From assembly GCF_003813775.1 (NCBI RefSeq), contig NZ_RPDH01000001.1, forward strand, positions 248,001 through 312,000: a stretch of 64,000 bases of DNA, given 5' to 3'. This document shows positions 42,640 to 52,717 of this stretch, one piece after another. Source of the DNA: Chitinophaga lutea (GTDB taxonomy: Bacteria > Bacteroidota > Bacteroidia > Chitinophagales > Chitinophagaceae). The notes beneath the pieces were generated by a model. That model searched no databases, was not told the origin of the DNA, and worked only from the letters and a program-made list of their open reading frames with translations. How positions within the stretch are numbered: position 1 is the first letter of the stretch; each line of letters starts with the position of its first letter. A program made the translations under genes and the position numbers.

Positions 42640-43746
42640 CTATTTACCGTATCCATATACCTCCGCAATGGCTGTAAACGGCGGTCTGTTGCTGTCCGGC
42701 AGGTAAATCTTCAGGTATCTTCCCGTGGCGTTGGCCGAATTGTTGACATTCATCATATCGCCCGAAGAAAAAACGCCTTCGCCCGCCAATGTCCACCCGG
42801 TATTGGGATCGCTGCTGTTACCCAGGAAGAACTGTACGGTTTTGGCGTCCGTATTGCCCGCTCTTCTGTATATGCTGAAGTGGGCGATGCTCTTCACAGC
42901 TCCCATGTCGATGATAGCCCAGTGCGGCGAAGGAATGTTCGGCCCCCATTGTGAATGCCAGTAGGAGCCCAGGTTACCGTCGATCAGCGCCGCTTTTCCT
43001 CCGCCGTCGCTGGCGGTTTCGTCAGACACCGAGATGGCCTTCCAGGCGGAGCGGTCAAGAACATACGTATCAGGCATCTTGTCGGTGCCCCAGGCCGAAT
43101 AAAACGTATCGATGGATTCCGCCTGCGGGATGTAAAGTGAGCGGTATTTGAACGAAGAACCTGCTTTCACGTCGATGGTTACGCTGAAAGATGCGGAGGG
43201 GAAACGCACAAGCGTGTCGTTCCCGCGTTTGGTGGTGAAGCTCACTTCGTTCAGTATCATGCCTTCCGCCGGCGCGAACCAGTCGATCACACCTTCTTTT
43301 TCCGTCAGTGTGACCTTCTTGATCCTCCGGTTGCCCAGCGACCCGGCGTAATTGTTTCCGAACGCCGTACCAAACTGCGTATAGCTCAGGGAACGGTGGC
43401 CGAATTTATCTACGGCATAGATGTTAAACGAATACGATTTCTCCTCCAGGTTTTTGAGTAACACCTCCACACTGTCTCGCCCGGTCTTGAACGACACCGG
43501 CACGATCAGCGAGTCCTGCCCGCTGTTCCACGACACAACCACCTCTTTTACGTTCTGGGCATTTTCCATCCACAACCGCATCATCAGCCGTTCCTTCCCG
43601 GCTATGAATACCACGGAATCGGGTTTTACGGCATAGATGATCTCGCCATTCTTAATAAAGTCCTTGTGGATGTCGGTAAACTTGTCGCATGACGCAACCA
43701 CCGTCAGCATACACAAAAACGAAAAAACATGCAGTATATATTTCAT
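42640..43746 (-). CDS. Surface lipoprotein with DUF4998 and discoidin (F5/8 type C) domains
   Basis: A 368-residue lipoprotein (Cys20 in TVVASC). The first 130 residues resemble DUF4998 (AGKERLMMRLWMENAQNVKEVVVSWN, then YSFNIYAVDKFGHRS), followed by about 100 residues of similar beta sandwich. The last 140 residues form a discoidin-like domain (ALIDGNLGSYWHSQW, HWAIIDMGAVKSIAHFSIYRR, GRYLKIYLPDSNRPP), which binds sugars. It is the last gene of the sigma/FecR/SusCD locus, so it is probably a surface glycan-binding protein that delivers substrate to SusC. Confidence 0.82.
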   Translation of the reverse strand: MKYILHVFSFLCMLTVVASCDKFTDIHKDFIKNGEIIYAVKPDSVVFIAGKERLMMRLWMENAQNVKEVVVSWNSGQDSLIVPVSFKTGRDSVEVLLKNLEEKSYSFNIYAVDKFGHRSLSYTQFGTAFGNNYAGSLGNRRIKKVTLTEKEGVIDWFAPAEGMILNEVSFTTKRGNDTLVRFPSASFSVTIDVKAGSSFKYRSLYIPQAESIDTFYSAWGTDKMPDTYVLDRSAWKAISVSDETASDGGGKAALIDGNLGSYWHSQWGPNIPSPHWAIIDMGAVKSIAHFSIYRRAGNTDAKTVQFFLGNSSDPNTGWTLAGEGVFSSGDMMNVNNSANATGRYLKIYLPDSNRPPFTAIAEVYGYGK

Positions 43747-43799
43747 GTGCTTGTCAGTTAGTTTGAATGATCACATTAGGCATCAAAACACGGTCGGAG

Positions 43800-44975
43800 C
43801 TATTTCCGCTCGCCGTACACATCCACTTCTGCCGGGTGCGTAAAGGTGGTACTTCCCCAGGTGGAGCGCACTACAATCCTGATGTAGCGCACCGGTTCCT
43901 GCGACAGATCGAAGGTAAATTCGTGGCCGTTCTCACCCGCCCGGAGGTCGTCGTCGGTCACCGTTCCCGAGGCTGCGCCTGAAGGTTTGATGATCTCCGT
44001 TTCCATTATTTTCTTCCATTCTCCCCAATCGCCGCTCTGGGAAGGCGTGCCTACTTTCACGTATACGTCGAAAGCGCGTGGGTTCCCCCAGTTGAAATAG
44101 CTGTCCCCGAATTTCCGCTGGAAGAGAACGATGCGGCTCACTTTCGCCAGCATGCCCAGATCCAGGGTGAAAGGCGCAGGCAGGGAGGATGAAGGCGAGT
44201 GACCGAACGACGTTTTGTCGTCGTCGATGATTTTCTGGTCGGATCCTTCCCAGTTCGTGAAATTCTGATCGTTGGCCAGTTTCATGATTTTCATGGTAGC
44301 CTTCGGCAGCCGTTCTTCAAACAGCGGCGTGATTTTTCTGCCCGCAGGAAAGATTGTATCAGACCGGTTGCCAAAGTTGTCTTTCACCACTACCCCGAAC
44401 TCGCGGGGAACCGGCGCGTAGCCCCTCAATGCCTGACTGCCTGCTTCCACCTGGGAATTGACCACCCTGGCGAGGGCCATCCTTCCCAGAGAATCCGGCG
44501 TATAAAATTCAAACGCCAGCGGCGACTTCTGCTCATTCGCCCAGGTGAACCTTGCCCCGCCAAAATCGCCCTGTATCTGCACCGTTTTTGCAGCCAGACT
44601 GAGCGGAGAGGCTAACGGTTTGATGGTGCACTTTACCGGCTCGGACAGTTCCTGTCCCCTGTTCACCGTGTACAGCAGCACCTCGTGATTTTCCGTATCG
44701 TTGAAACCCATCACCGCAACTTTATTTTCGTACATGGACGATACCGCTTCGTACTGTTTGCCGGTGGTGATTTTGTACACCGCCTTCACGCTGATTACAT
44801 CCGCCTGGTTGGGGATACGATAGGTCACTATTGCACCACCCGGTACGTTTTGCACCGACACTTCCGTTACAAGCCCCGGTTTGCCGGAGGAAGGGGATAT
44901 GGGTTCGTTTGTTTTTTCGGTACAGGCCTGTTGCAGGCCGGCGAAAACAACTATCAGTAAAAACATTTTTTTCAT
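43800..44975 (-). CDS. Surface lipoprotein with DUF4959/DUF5126/DUF5000-type domains
   Basis: A 391-residue lipoprotein from the ATG at 44975; two further codons would need a TTG. The lipobox is LQQAC (Cys18). Following DUF4959-like (PGLVTEVSVQNVPGGAIVTYRIPN) and DUF5126-like (SPLSLAAKTVQIQGDFGGARFTW) domains, the C-terminal 150 residues form a DUF5000/discoidin-like sandwich (FTLDLGMLAKVSRIVLFQRK; VRYIRIVVRSTWGSTTFTHPAEVDVYG). Proteins of this layout sit beside SusCD pairs and bind glycans at the cell surface. Start is 16 bases after the SusD stop. Confidence 0.85.
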   Translation of the reverse strand: MKKMFLLIVVFAGLQQACTEKTNEPISPSSGKPGLVTEVSVQNVPGGAIVTYRIPNQADVISVKAVYKITTGKQYEAVSSMYENKVAVMGFNDTENHEVLLYTVNRGQELSEPVKCTIKPLASPLSLAAKTVQIQGDFGGARFTWANEQKSPLAFEFYTPDSLGRMALARVVNSQVEAGSQALRGYAPVPREFGVVVKDNFGNRSDTIFPAGRKITPLFEERLPKATMKIMKLANDQNFTNWEGSDQKIIDDDKTSFGHSPSSSLPAPFTLDLGMLAKVSRIVLFQRKFGDSYFNWGNPRAFDVYVKVGTPSQSGDWGEWKKIMETEIIKPSGAASGTVTDDDLRAGENGHEFTFDLSQEPVRYIRIVVRSTWGSTTFTHPAEVDVYGERK

Positions 44976-44991
44976 AACCAAGTATTTTAAA

Positions 44992-46920
44992 CTACCAACC
45001 GGGGTTTTGAATGAGCAAAGGATTTTTAATCATTTCAGACTGGGGGATTGGCGCAAAATAATCCCGGTAAGTAAACCGCTGGAAGTAGACGGTGGTAACG
45101 GTATAATATTCTTCCGCTTCGCGGCCGTTGATGTTCCATCCCTGGATGGCGCGGTTTCTTTCCTTCAGTGCGGTTTTCCACCGGTTGCTGTCCCAGAAAT
45201 AAACACCTTCACCGGCCAGTTCTATCTTTCTTTCCTGTTGTATGATCTGGCGCATGCCTTCTTTCGTGAGCGGCTTTGCCGGTTGATTAGAGTAGGTGGC
45301 CCAGCTCTCCAGTACACCCTTCAGGCCCGCCCTCGCCCTTACCGAATCCACATACTGGTACACCTCGTTGTCGGGCGCCTGTTTGGATTCGTTGAGGGCT
45401 TCGGCGCAGAGCAGCAGCAGGTCGGCATAACGCATATCCGGGTATGGATAAGTCTCTTCCGATACGCTGTTGGCATCGCGCCAGGTGGTATTCATCGACA
45501 CGAGCTTTTTGGGCCAGTAACCGGTGGCATTGTATTCCCCGGGATTGAATACGGACGAAAATTCGCCGAACCGGTTTTTAGGGAATGGTGATTCGTTGTC
45601 GTTATTGGCGCGGTAGAAGTTCCCGTACCACCTGCCCCGGTCGAAGCCCAGCGTTGAGTAAAAACGCATTTCACGGTCGAAATTGAGCGCGGCCGTTTTC
45701 TCTCCCGAGGCGATGAGCAGGTTGTGCGCATTGTCTCCCACCCTGATGTTGTACCGGTTGGCGTATGGATACGAGATATCTTCATTGATGGGCACACCGT
45801 TGTTGGAGTAGAACAATTCAACCGTCGACAGCGGTACGCTAAGCACGCCCGTGTAGCCGGACGGCGTGGAAGTGGCCGCCTCCATCCGCGCAATGGCCGT
45901 AATCTGGTAGTTCCAGTTGGCCGGATAGGAAGAATTGGCCCAGATGATTTCGGGGTTCCACCTTTGTGTGACGGCGCTCCTGAGGGTGTTGATCAGCAAG
46001 GTGGTATCGGATGTCACCCTGGCGCTGACCGCCCTGAAATCGGCTGGTTTATACAGCCGGTTGCCTGCCGCGAGGCATACCTCTATCGCTTTCTTGCACG
46101 CGTTCGCAGCACTGTCCCAGCGCGACGCATCGTACTGCTGGTTAAAGAAAGGAACACCTTCGTGGTTCTTGAACCCACTGTAATCCGTGTTGCCATTGAA
46201 CAGCGGGCTCGCCCAGTAAGTCATCACCTTTGCTTTCAGCATATAAGCCACCGGCTTGGAGAACCTGCCCAGTTCGGTGTTTTTTCCCTCGATCATCAGC
46301 GGCAACGCATCCGACTGGATGACCTCGTTAATCAGTTCCAGCACATATTTGAAACAGTCGTCTATTTTTTCGCGGTATACACGAATGCCGGCAGTAGGCT
46401 CCGTCAGCGAGGTATTCGTTCTTAGCGGTGTGATAGGGCCGTAATACTGGATGAGGTAAAAATTAAGATAAGCTTTCACCAGTTTCACTTCCGCCTTCAT
46501 CCGTTCCTTTTCGTACTTGTTGATGTCCTGCACGCCGTCGATCCTTTCCAGGAACGTATTACAATCCCTCATGCCGGCATACAGCGACCGTACCATGGTG
46601 CCGCCGGAGCTCCAGTAATTGGTCAGCGCGAGCGCCGCGCTGTTTTCGCCGAGGGCGAACTGCATGCCTGCCTGGCTTCTGTGGGTCCTGTTGAATATCA
46701 TTTCCATGGCGCCGAGCATCGCGGGATTTTCGTTCCATCCGGCGGATTTGGGGATGCCCCAGTAACAGGTAGCCAGGAATTTCATCGCGTTGTACCGGTC
46801 GGAGAAAGCATTGTCGATGGTGGGGATATTATCCGGCACCACGTCGAGGTACTTATTGCAGGAGACGGTTCCCGTCAATACGATGCAAAAAACGGTTATT
46901 TTTAAAAAGATGTTCTTCAT
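44992..46920 (-). CDS. SusD/RagB-family outer-membrane lipoprotein
   Basis: A 642-residue SusD-like lipoprotein, from the ATG at 46920, with lipobox TGTVSC (Cys21). It starts ten bases after the SusC stop. The N-terminal TPR-type helices and the C-terminal block (AEALNESKQAPDNEVYQYVDSVRARAGL; QERKIELAGEGVYFWDSNRW) are typical. It is longer than the average SusD of about 500-550 residues. It would form a lid over the SusC barrel and bind the imported oligomer. Confidence 0.93.
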   Translation of the reverse strand: MKNIFLKITVFCIVLTGTVSCNKYLDVVPDNIPTIDNAFSDRYNAMKFLATCYWGIPKSAGWNENPAMLGAMEMIFNRTHRSQAGMQFALGENSAALALTNYWSSGGTMVRSLYAGMRDCNTFLERIDGVQDINKYEKERMKAEVKLVKAYLNFYLIQYYGPITPLRTNTSLTEPTAGIRVYREKIDDCFKYVLELINEVIQSDALPLMIEGKNTELGRFSKPVAYMLKAKVMTYWASPLFNGNTDYSGFKNHEGVPFFNQQYDASRWDSAANACKKAIEVCLAAGNRLYKPADFRAVSARVTSDTTLLINTLRSAVTQRWNPEIIWANSSYPANWNYQITAIARMEAATSTPSGYTGVLSVPLSTVELFYSNNGVPINEDISYPYANRYNIRVGDNAHNLLIASGEKTAALNFDREMRFYSTLGFDRGRWYGNFYRANNDNESPFPKNRFGEFSSVFNPGEYNATGYWPKKLVSMNTTWRDANSVSEETYPYPDMRYADLLLLCAEALNESKQAPDNEVYQYVDSVRARAGLKGVLESWATYSNQPAKPLTKEGMRQIIQQERKIELAGEGVYFWDSNRWKTALKERNRAIQGWNINGREAEEYYTVTTVYFQRFTYRDYFAPIPQSEMIKNPLLIQNPGW

Positions 46921-46930
46921 ATCAGATCTT

Positions 46931-49900
46931 TTACAGGCCAATGTTAAATCCTACGTTATAAACTTTCTGCAGCGGGTAATCGAAGCCGGAGCCTGCCATT
47001 TCAGGGTCCCACAACTTGAAGGCGCTCCATACCGCGAGGTTTGAGCCGCTGAAGTAAATCCTCAGGTTGGAAACTTTATATCTCCGTAGCCATTCTTTCG
47101 GGAGGGTATACCCGACGTCGGCCGACTTGAGCCGCAAAAAGGCGCCGTTCTGCATAAACCAGGTATTCGTCTGCCTGTTGTTCTCAATATTATAATTCGC
47201 AAGCCGCGGCCAGAAGGCATAGGCATTCCGGTCTGATTCGGACCAGTAGCTGTCTGCAATGGCCTTCAACACCGCGTTCTGTCCTACCCTGCCGTCCGAT
47301 GCGTCGCCATCGATGAAAGGCGTTACGTTGTTCTGGTTGAGCCAGAAAGATTCCCTCGCGAGGCCCTGGAAAAAGAAGTTGAGGTCGAATCTTTTGTAGG
47401 CCACCGACAACCCGAAACCATAGATGATTTCCGGTGTGGTGGGGTGGCCGATCGGTACGAAGTCGAGGTTGTCGATCCTGCCATCGCCGTTGATGTCGCG
47501 GTACTTGATGTCGCCGCCGGTATACGTGCCGAACTCCTGTTTGGGTGAGTTCTTCACTTCAGCCGCGTCCACGAACAGCCTTTCGGCGATCAGGCCCCAT
47601 GTCTGGCCCAGGTTGGTGCCTACTCTCGACAGCCAGAAATTCTTTCCGTAGTCTGGCTCTTCCCATTTGATCACCTTACTGGTGCTGTATGTAAAAGTAC
47701 CCCGGCCGGTGAGCTGCAGGTTTTTCCCGAAGCTTTTGTCGTAGTTCAGTTCAATATCAATCCCCTTCCCCTCCGCTTCTCCGAGGTTGGCTTTCACTGC
47801 CGGCAGGATGCCGGTGGTTGCGGGGATGATCCTGTTTTGCAGGATGTTTTTTCTTTTTTCCTTGTACACTTCGATAATGGATGAAAGGCCATTTACCAGG
47901 TTGAACTCCAGTACGAGGTTCGATTTATAGGAGCGTTCCCAGCCCACCTGGTCGTTAGCATAACGGCTCACATTGATGCCGCCGGGGTTTTCGTTCATAT
48001 TGATGCCCCAGTTTACATTGTAGGGTGCATCCAGATCAACTTCAGACATGTAGAAGAAGCGTTCCGAGGCGCTGCCGATTGCCTCGTTCCCCGCAATGCC
48101 GTATGAACCGCGAATTTTCAACTGACGAAACAGCGGTGCCAGCGACTCGAAAAAAGGTTCGTTCGAAATCACCCAGCCCGCCCCGAAAGAAGGGAAAAAG
48201 CCCCAGCGGTTTTTCTTCGAAAACCGCTCTGAGGCATTATAGCCGAAAGCGAATTCCGCCAGGTAACGGGAATCGTAATTATAGGAGAAACGGCCGGAAA
48301 GACTCAGGTTACGCGTGGGCAGCGATAGCTGGATGGTATTGGGCGCACCCTCTTTGAACTGGCGGGCAGTAAACACCAGCAGGCCATTGACGCTGTTTTT
48401 CCCAAAGTTGTTATTATACTGCGTAGCACCCTCAAAGTAGAAGCTGTTGGAAATTTCCCGATTTGTATTGGCGCCGTCGTAGTCCAGCGTTTCGCGACCG
48501 GTTCTGGGATTCAGCCGCACCAGTTTATAGGAATCGTTCTTCAGGTCGAAGGAGGAAATCTGGTAATAAAAAGGCACATACGCGCGGGAAATGCTGTACT
48601 CTGACCGCCTGTCGAAGTTGACCAGCCCGCGCACCATCAGACCTTTGACGAAATTGTCGAGGTTCTGTTTCAGTTCCACCGTGGTGAGCATGTTGCTCCT
48701 GCTGTAATCGCGGTAGCCTCTCAACGCCTCGGCGTATGGATTCAGGTAGTTACCCGTTTCAAAGTTGCCGAACAGGATATGCTTGGCGTATGAGAAGGCG
48801 GAATCCGGCTCATAATAGGGTTTGAAGCGCACCGGGTTTGCCTGCATCACTTTCCGGTACATGGAAGAGCCCCCATCGATGGGGCCCGTGTAATCGTCGA
48901 AATTGGCCACGAAGCGGGTCGACATTTCGGTGGTCTTGGTGAGGTTGATGTTGACGTTCGACCGGATGGAGTATTTGTAGAGATCGATATTCGAATTGAA
49001 ATCGTTTTTACGGTCCACACGAAGATTCCCTTTGTCGCGGGTTACGCTGCCCGCCACGTAATACCTGGCCACGCTGCCGCCGCCGGTGAAGCTGAGGTTC
49101 AGGCGGTTGTTGACGGTGTAGTTTTTAAACATCGCATCGCGCCAGTTGGTGGCCGGGTAGATATCCCGGTGCATGCCGCGTTCGGTGAAAGTGATCTGCT
49201 CGTCTGTATATAACGTTTGGCCGTTGGGATCGCGGGTTTTCACCGATTCGTTGTGCATTCTCATGAACGTCACCGGGTCGGCCGTTTCGATTTTTTCGGT
49301 GGGCATTGAAAAGGAATTTTCAAAGCGCACGTCCACATTCATTTTTCCTTCGCGTCCTTCCTTGGTCGTTACGAGGATCACGCCATTGGCGCCTCTGGCA
49401 CCGTAGAGTGCCGTGGCCAGGGCGTCTTTCATGATGCTGAAACTGGCGATGTCGTCCGGATTCAGGCGGGCCAGGTCGTTCGTGCTCAACTCAATACCAT
49501 CGATAAGAATCAACGGGTCTTTCTTGGCAGATGCGCCGAATGAGGTGATGCCCCGTATGAAAAACGACGTATTGTCCTGCCCCGGCTCTCCGCTTCGCTG
49601 ATATGCAACAACACCCGCCAGGCGCCCGGCGAGTGAATTGGTCAGGTTGCTGCTGGGTATCCGCAGTTCTCCCGGTTTGATGGTCGTAACGGATGCCACC
49701 ATACTCGATTTTTTCTGTCTCGAATAGCCGACCACGGCTACTTCGTTCAAACTGCCCTCTTGCGCGTCGAGCACGATGTTCAGCGGACGGCTATCGCTGA
49801 CGAAAACCGTCTGCGCCTTGTAACCCACGAAAGAAAAAACGAGGCTGTCGTACAAATTCGCATTGATCGTAAACTCCCCTTTTTCATTGGTCACCGTTCC

Positions 49901-50374
49901 GTTCTGTGTGCCTTTGATGTACACCGACACCTGGGGCATCATACCGCCGGCCCTGTCTTTCACCGTTCCCCGGACGGTGACCGGCGGCTGCGAGGAAACC
50001 GGCTTGAGCTCGGGGGCGCTTTTGTTCATGATAATAATGATGTTGTTCTCCATCTTCTTGTAGTGCAGCGGCGTGTTCCGGAGCAGTTGGGACATCACCG
50101 AATCGATGGGTGCGTCTTTTGTCTGAATGTTGATTTCGATGCCCCGCGAGAAAACCTCGGATTGATAAACAAATGAATACCGACTCTGTGCCTGAATCGT
50201 CCTCAGTACTCTTTCGATGGGCGCCTTACTGAAATTCAGGGTGATTTTATCCTGCCCGGCAAGGTCATTCGCCAGTAACGACGAGCAGGTAAAGAGCACC
50301 AGGAAAACTAATGTTTTCATTACAAGCAATAGCTTATACATATAGCCTCGGCTATAGCAGTTCATTTTTTTCAT
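46931..50374 (-). CDS. SusC/RagA-family TonB-linked transporter with STN signalling domain
   Basis: An 1147-residue transporter. A long N-terminal signal (ending near LLAND) is followed by an STN domain (about 45-115: KITLNFSKAPIERVLRTIQAQ; NTPLHYKKMENNIIII), a carboxypeptidase-regulatory-like domain (about 130-210), a plug with LYGARGANGVILVTTKEG (about 320-340), and a barrel ending YNVGFNIGL. The STN domain is the part that contacts a FecR anti-sigma factor; a FecR gene lies directly upstream, so import and induction are coupled. No TonB box was defined. Confidence 0.95.
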   Translation of the reverse strand: MKKMNCYSRGYMYKLLLVMKTLVFLVLFTCSSLLANDLAGQDKITLNFSKAPIERVLRTIQAQSRYSFVYQSEVFSRGIEINIQTKDAPIDSVMSQLLRNTPLHYKKMENNIIIIMNKSAPELKPVSSQPPVTVRGTVKDRAGGMMPQVSVYIKGTQNGTVTNEKGEFTINANLYDSLVFSFVGYKAQTVFVSDSRPLNIVLDAQEGSLNEVAVVGYSRQKKSSMVASVTTIKPGELRIPSSNLTNSLAGRLAGVVAYQRSGEPGQDNTSFFIRGITSFGASAKKDPLILIDGIELSTNDLARLNPDDIASFSIMKDALATALYGARGANGVILVTTKEGREGKMNVDVRFENSFSMPTEKIETADPVTFMRMHNESVKTRDPNGQTLYTDEQITFTERGMHRDIYPATNWRDAMFKNYTVNNRLNLSFTGGGSVARYYVAGSVTRDKGNLRVDRKNDFNSNIDLYKYSIRSNVNINLTKTTEMSTRFVANFDDYTGPIDGGSSMYRKVMQANPVRFKPYYEPDSAFSYAKHILFGNFETGNYLNPYAEALRGYRDYSRSNMLTTVELKQNLDNFVKGLMVRGLVNFDRRSEYSISRAYVPFYYQISSFDLKNDSYKLVRLNPRTGRETLDYDGANTNREISNSFYFEGATQYNNNFGKNSVNGLLVFTARQFKEGAPNTIQLSLPTRNLSLSGRFSYNYDSRYLAEFAFGYNASERFSKKNRWGFFPSFGAGWVISNEPFFESLAPLFRQLKIRGSYGIAGNEAIGSASERFFYMSEVDLDAPYNVNWGINMNENPGGINVSRYANDQVGWERSYKSNLVLEFNLVNGLSSIIEVYKEKRKNILQNRIIPATTGILPAVKANLGEAEGKGIDIELNYDKSFGKNLQLTGRGTFTYSTSKVIKWEEPDYGKNFWLSRVGTNLGQTWGLIAERLFVDAAEVKNSPKQEFGTYTGGDIKYRDINGDGRIDNLDFVPIGHPTTPEIIYGFGLSVAYKRFDLNFFFQGLARESFWLNQNNVTPFIDGDASDGRVGQNAVLKAIADSYWSESDRNAYAFWPRLANYNIENNRQTNTWFMQNGAFLRLKSADVGYTLPKEWLRRYKVSNLRIYFSGSNLAVWSAFKLWDPEMAGSGFDYPLQKVYNVGFNIGL

Positions 50375-50513
50375 AACTTAAATGTTCAATTGAAAGCTGC
50401 CGGAAAATTCCCCGGTCGACATTTGTGGTTGTTTACATCAGGGGACGTGGAGGCCCCTCTGATTTTAAGTCAAAATCAGCAATAGTCTAGTTATCATAAA
50501 AACGTGAGTTTGG

Positions 50514-51602
50514 TTAAGGCTCTATCAAAATTGTGTTGTTCTCCATTTTGTACCTGAAGCCACCTGCTAACCGAAGGGATTCCATCACACTCTGGATATT
50601 CTGGTTTTCAAAAAAGCCCGTATACTCCCTGGCTTTCATTTCTTCACTTCCGTCCACGATAACGCTTACACCGTACCACCTGGAGAGAATATTGGCAACT
50701 TCGTAGAGTGGTTTGTTGATAAAGACCAGCTTGTTTTTGATCCATTGCGCTTCGGGAGGAATAGAATCGGTTTTTACTATTTTGATTTTGGTTACTACAT
50801 CTGGTCTTTTATCGATTTTTGTATCACTGTTATTGGTATTGTCTGACAGGCCGGAGTCGTTATTTACGATCAGTTTTTCATCCGGTCCCAAAGTATAGCT
50901 CAAATGTTTTTTTTCGTTGACGGATACCAGCACCGAGCCCCGCACCAGTGTGGTAGTTGTATTCTTTTCATCAGGATATGCACGCACGTTAAATGCCGTT
51001 CCCAGTACTTTAACCGTAATGGTGGGGGTGCGGATGATCAGCGGATGGTCGGGATCCTTGACCACATCAAAATACGCCTCCCCTGTCAATATCAGTACCC
51101 GGTCGTTCTTGCCAAAATTAGCGCCGTATGATAGCCTGCTGTCGCTGTTCAACCAAACATGCGAGCCATCCGGCAGGATAAGACTGGACCTGGAACCTCT
51201 TTCTGTACCGACGATATTCTGACTGGTTCCGCCCTGTTTTGGGGCGGCCATGAAATAATATAATCCCCATCCTGCCACACAAAACAAAACCACTGAGGCA
51301 ACCGACAACGGTAACAGCCTGCGCCACGGCCATATCCTCGTTTTCTTCAGCACCAATGGCTCCTCGGTGCTTTCGGTGTGGATGGCGTTGACGATGCGGT
51401 CCCAGCTCTTTTCTTTTCCCTTCCTGTCTTCGTCCGTCACTACGGGGCCATAGTCGAGGTGGAACAATTCGTCCAGCTGGTCGGCCAGTTCCCGGTCGTC
51501 TTCGTTCTCCTGAAGCCATTTTGACAGCTCAAATTGCTCCTGGAGCGATATCTCCCCAGCTTTCTTTTTTGCCAGCAATTCAATTAAACGGCTTCTATGC
51601 AT
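50514..51602 (-). CDS. FecR-family anti-sigma factor
   Basis: A 362-residue inner-membrane regulator from the ATG at 51602. The cytoplasmic part (1-95) binds the sigma factor, a single membrane helix spans about 97-119 (LLPLSVASVVLFCVAGWGLYYFM, flanked by basic residues), and the periplasmic part holds a FecR domain (about 140-240: RSSLILPDGSHVWLNSDSRLSY; AYFDVVKDPDHPLIIRTPTITVKVLGTAFNVRAY) and a DUF4974 C-terminal domain (KPLYEVANILSRWYGVSV). It sits 139 bases upstream of the SusC gene and 229 bases downstream of the sigma gene. Confidence 0.93.
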   Translation of the reverse strand: MHRSRLIELLAKKKAGEISLQEQFELSKWLQENEDDRELADQLDELFHLDYGPVVTDEDRKGKEKSWDRIVNAIHTESTEEPLVLKKTRIWPWRRLLPLSVASVVLFCVAGWGLYYFMAAPKQGGTSQNIVGTERGSRSSLILPDGSHVWLNSDSRLSYGANFGKNDRVLILTGEAYFDVVKDPDHPLIIRTPTITVKVLGTAFNVRAYPDEKNTTTTLVRGSVLVSVNEKKHLSYTLGPDEKLIVNNDSGLSDNTNNSDTKIDKRPDVVTKIKIVKTDSIPPEAQWIKNKLVFINKPLYEVANILSRWYGVSVIVDGSEEMKAREYTGFFENQNIQSVMESLRLAGGFRYKMENNTILIEP

Positions 51603-51831
51603 GAACGAGTCTATGATACTTCTTCTATATGACAAGACAAGAAAGCTATTTACGTAGTCTGCCGGAAAAAAAAGTTCCTTTTTTTTGAAGCAGTGGTGTG
51701 AGACGGGCTATGGTGATGGAAATTCCCCCACGAATGCGCTTTACCGGCCATTTGTCGCCATGCAATCCGGGCATAAATGCGTTGAATGGAAGCCTCCCTT
51801 CCCTGAACTGGAGCCGGGGAATGGCTGTTGT

Positions 51832-52413
51832 TTATCGGGTGCTCCGCCGTGGCTGGATAACCTGGCTTTCCTCCAGTAAGGAGGCGATCTTCTTTAAAGA
51901 ATGGTACAACTGCGTTTCCACCGTTCTTACGGAGGTGTTCAGTATTTTAGCGACTTCCCGGCAATTCAGGCCTTTTTCCTTGACCAGGTAAAATACGAGC
52001 TTGGACTTCGGGGGAAGCTGGTTGATAGCCCTTTCGATGCTCAGGACATTCTCCTTTCCGATCATGGAAGACTCGGGGGTGGAAAAATTGTACAGGCTCC
52101 TGTCGTCCAGCTCTTCTATAGCCACATCACAGGTATTTTTCCGGGCTTTCAGGTAGTTGATCGATGCATATTTGGTGGCAGTATACAGGTACGCGGAGAG
52201 GTTATTGATATTGCCGAGGGTTTTGCGGTTCTGCCAGAGCCGGAGGAATACGTTTTCCACCACGTCTTCGGCCGCCTGTTCGTCCGCCACTATCGGCCTG
52301 GAAAAGGCAAGCAGGTCGAAATAGAACAAATCAAAAATTTCCCTGAAAGCTTTTTCATCGTCATTTTCGATTCGTTTGGATATTTCAGACAACCGTTTGT
52401 TTTCCAAGGGCAT
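51832..52413 (-). CDS. ECF RNA polymerase sigma factor (FecI/RpoE-like)
   Basis: A 193-residue sigma-70 family protein with region 2 (FREIFDLFYFDLLAFSRPIV; AAEDVVENVFLRLWQNRKTL) and region 4 (AINQLPPKSKLVFYLVKEKG; CREVAKILNTSVRTVETQLYHSLKKI). It lacks regions 1 and 3, as ECF sigmas do. With the FecR and STN-SusC genes downstream it forms a trans-envelope signalling cascade for this locus. The 304-base gap upstream (52414-52717) holds a long T-rich/A-rich tract and no gene. Confidence 0.94.
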   Translation of the reverse strand: MPLENKRLSEISKRIENDDEKAFREIFDLFYFDLLAFSRPIVADEQAAEDVVENVFLRLWQNRKTLGNINNLSAYLYTATKYASINYLKARKNTCDVAIEELDDRSLYNFSTPESSMIGKENVLSIERAINQLPPKSKLVFYLVKEKGLNCREVAKILNTSVRTVETQLYHSLKKIASLLEESQVIQPRRSTR

Positions 52414-52717
52414 TATTTATTTGAGGGGACAATATCTATGCTTTGAGGGAATTAAGTTATTAGATTTTTTTGATTTTTTTATTTTTTTTATCAGGAGGAA
52501 CCTGTAGGTCCGGAAACGGGGAATAGTAAAACGAAAGCTCTCCGGTTTAGAAGGTCTCCTGTAGATCTACGCGGAATTTTATAATTTCGGCCGGCACATG
52601 TTTGATAGAAACTACATCTTTACATTTTGATATTTTGGGGCGTCGCATGGCACGGCAGCTGTTAAAGCGGCAGCTTCCACACGAGATTACATTCATTTTA
52701 AACAGATAAAATTCAGC

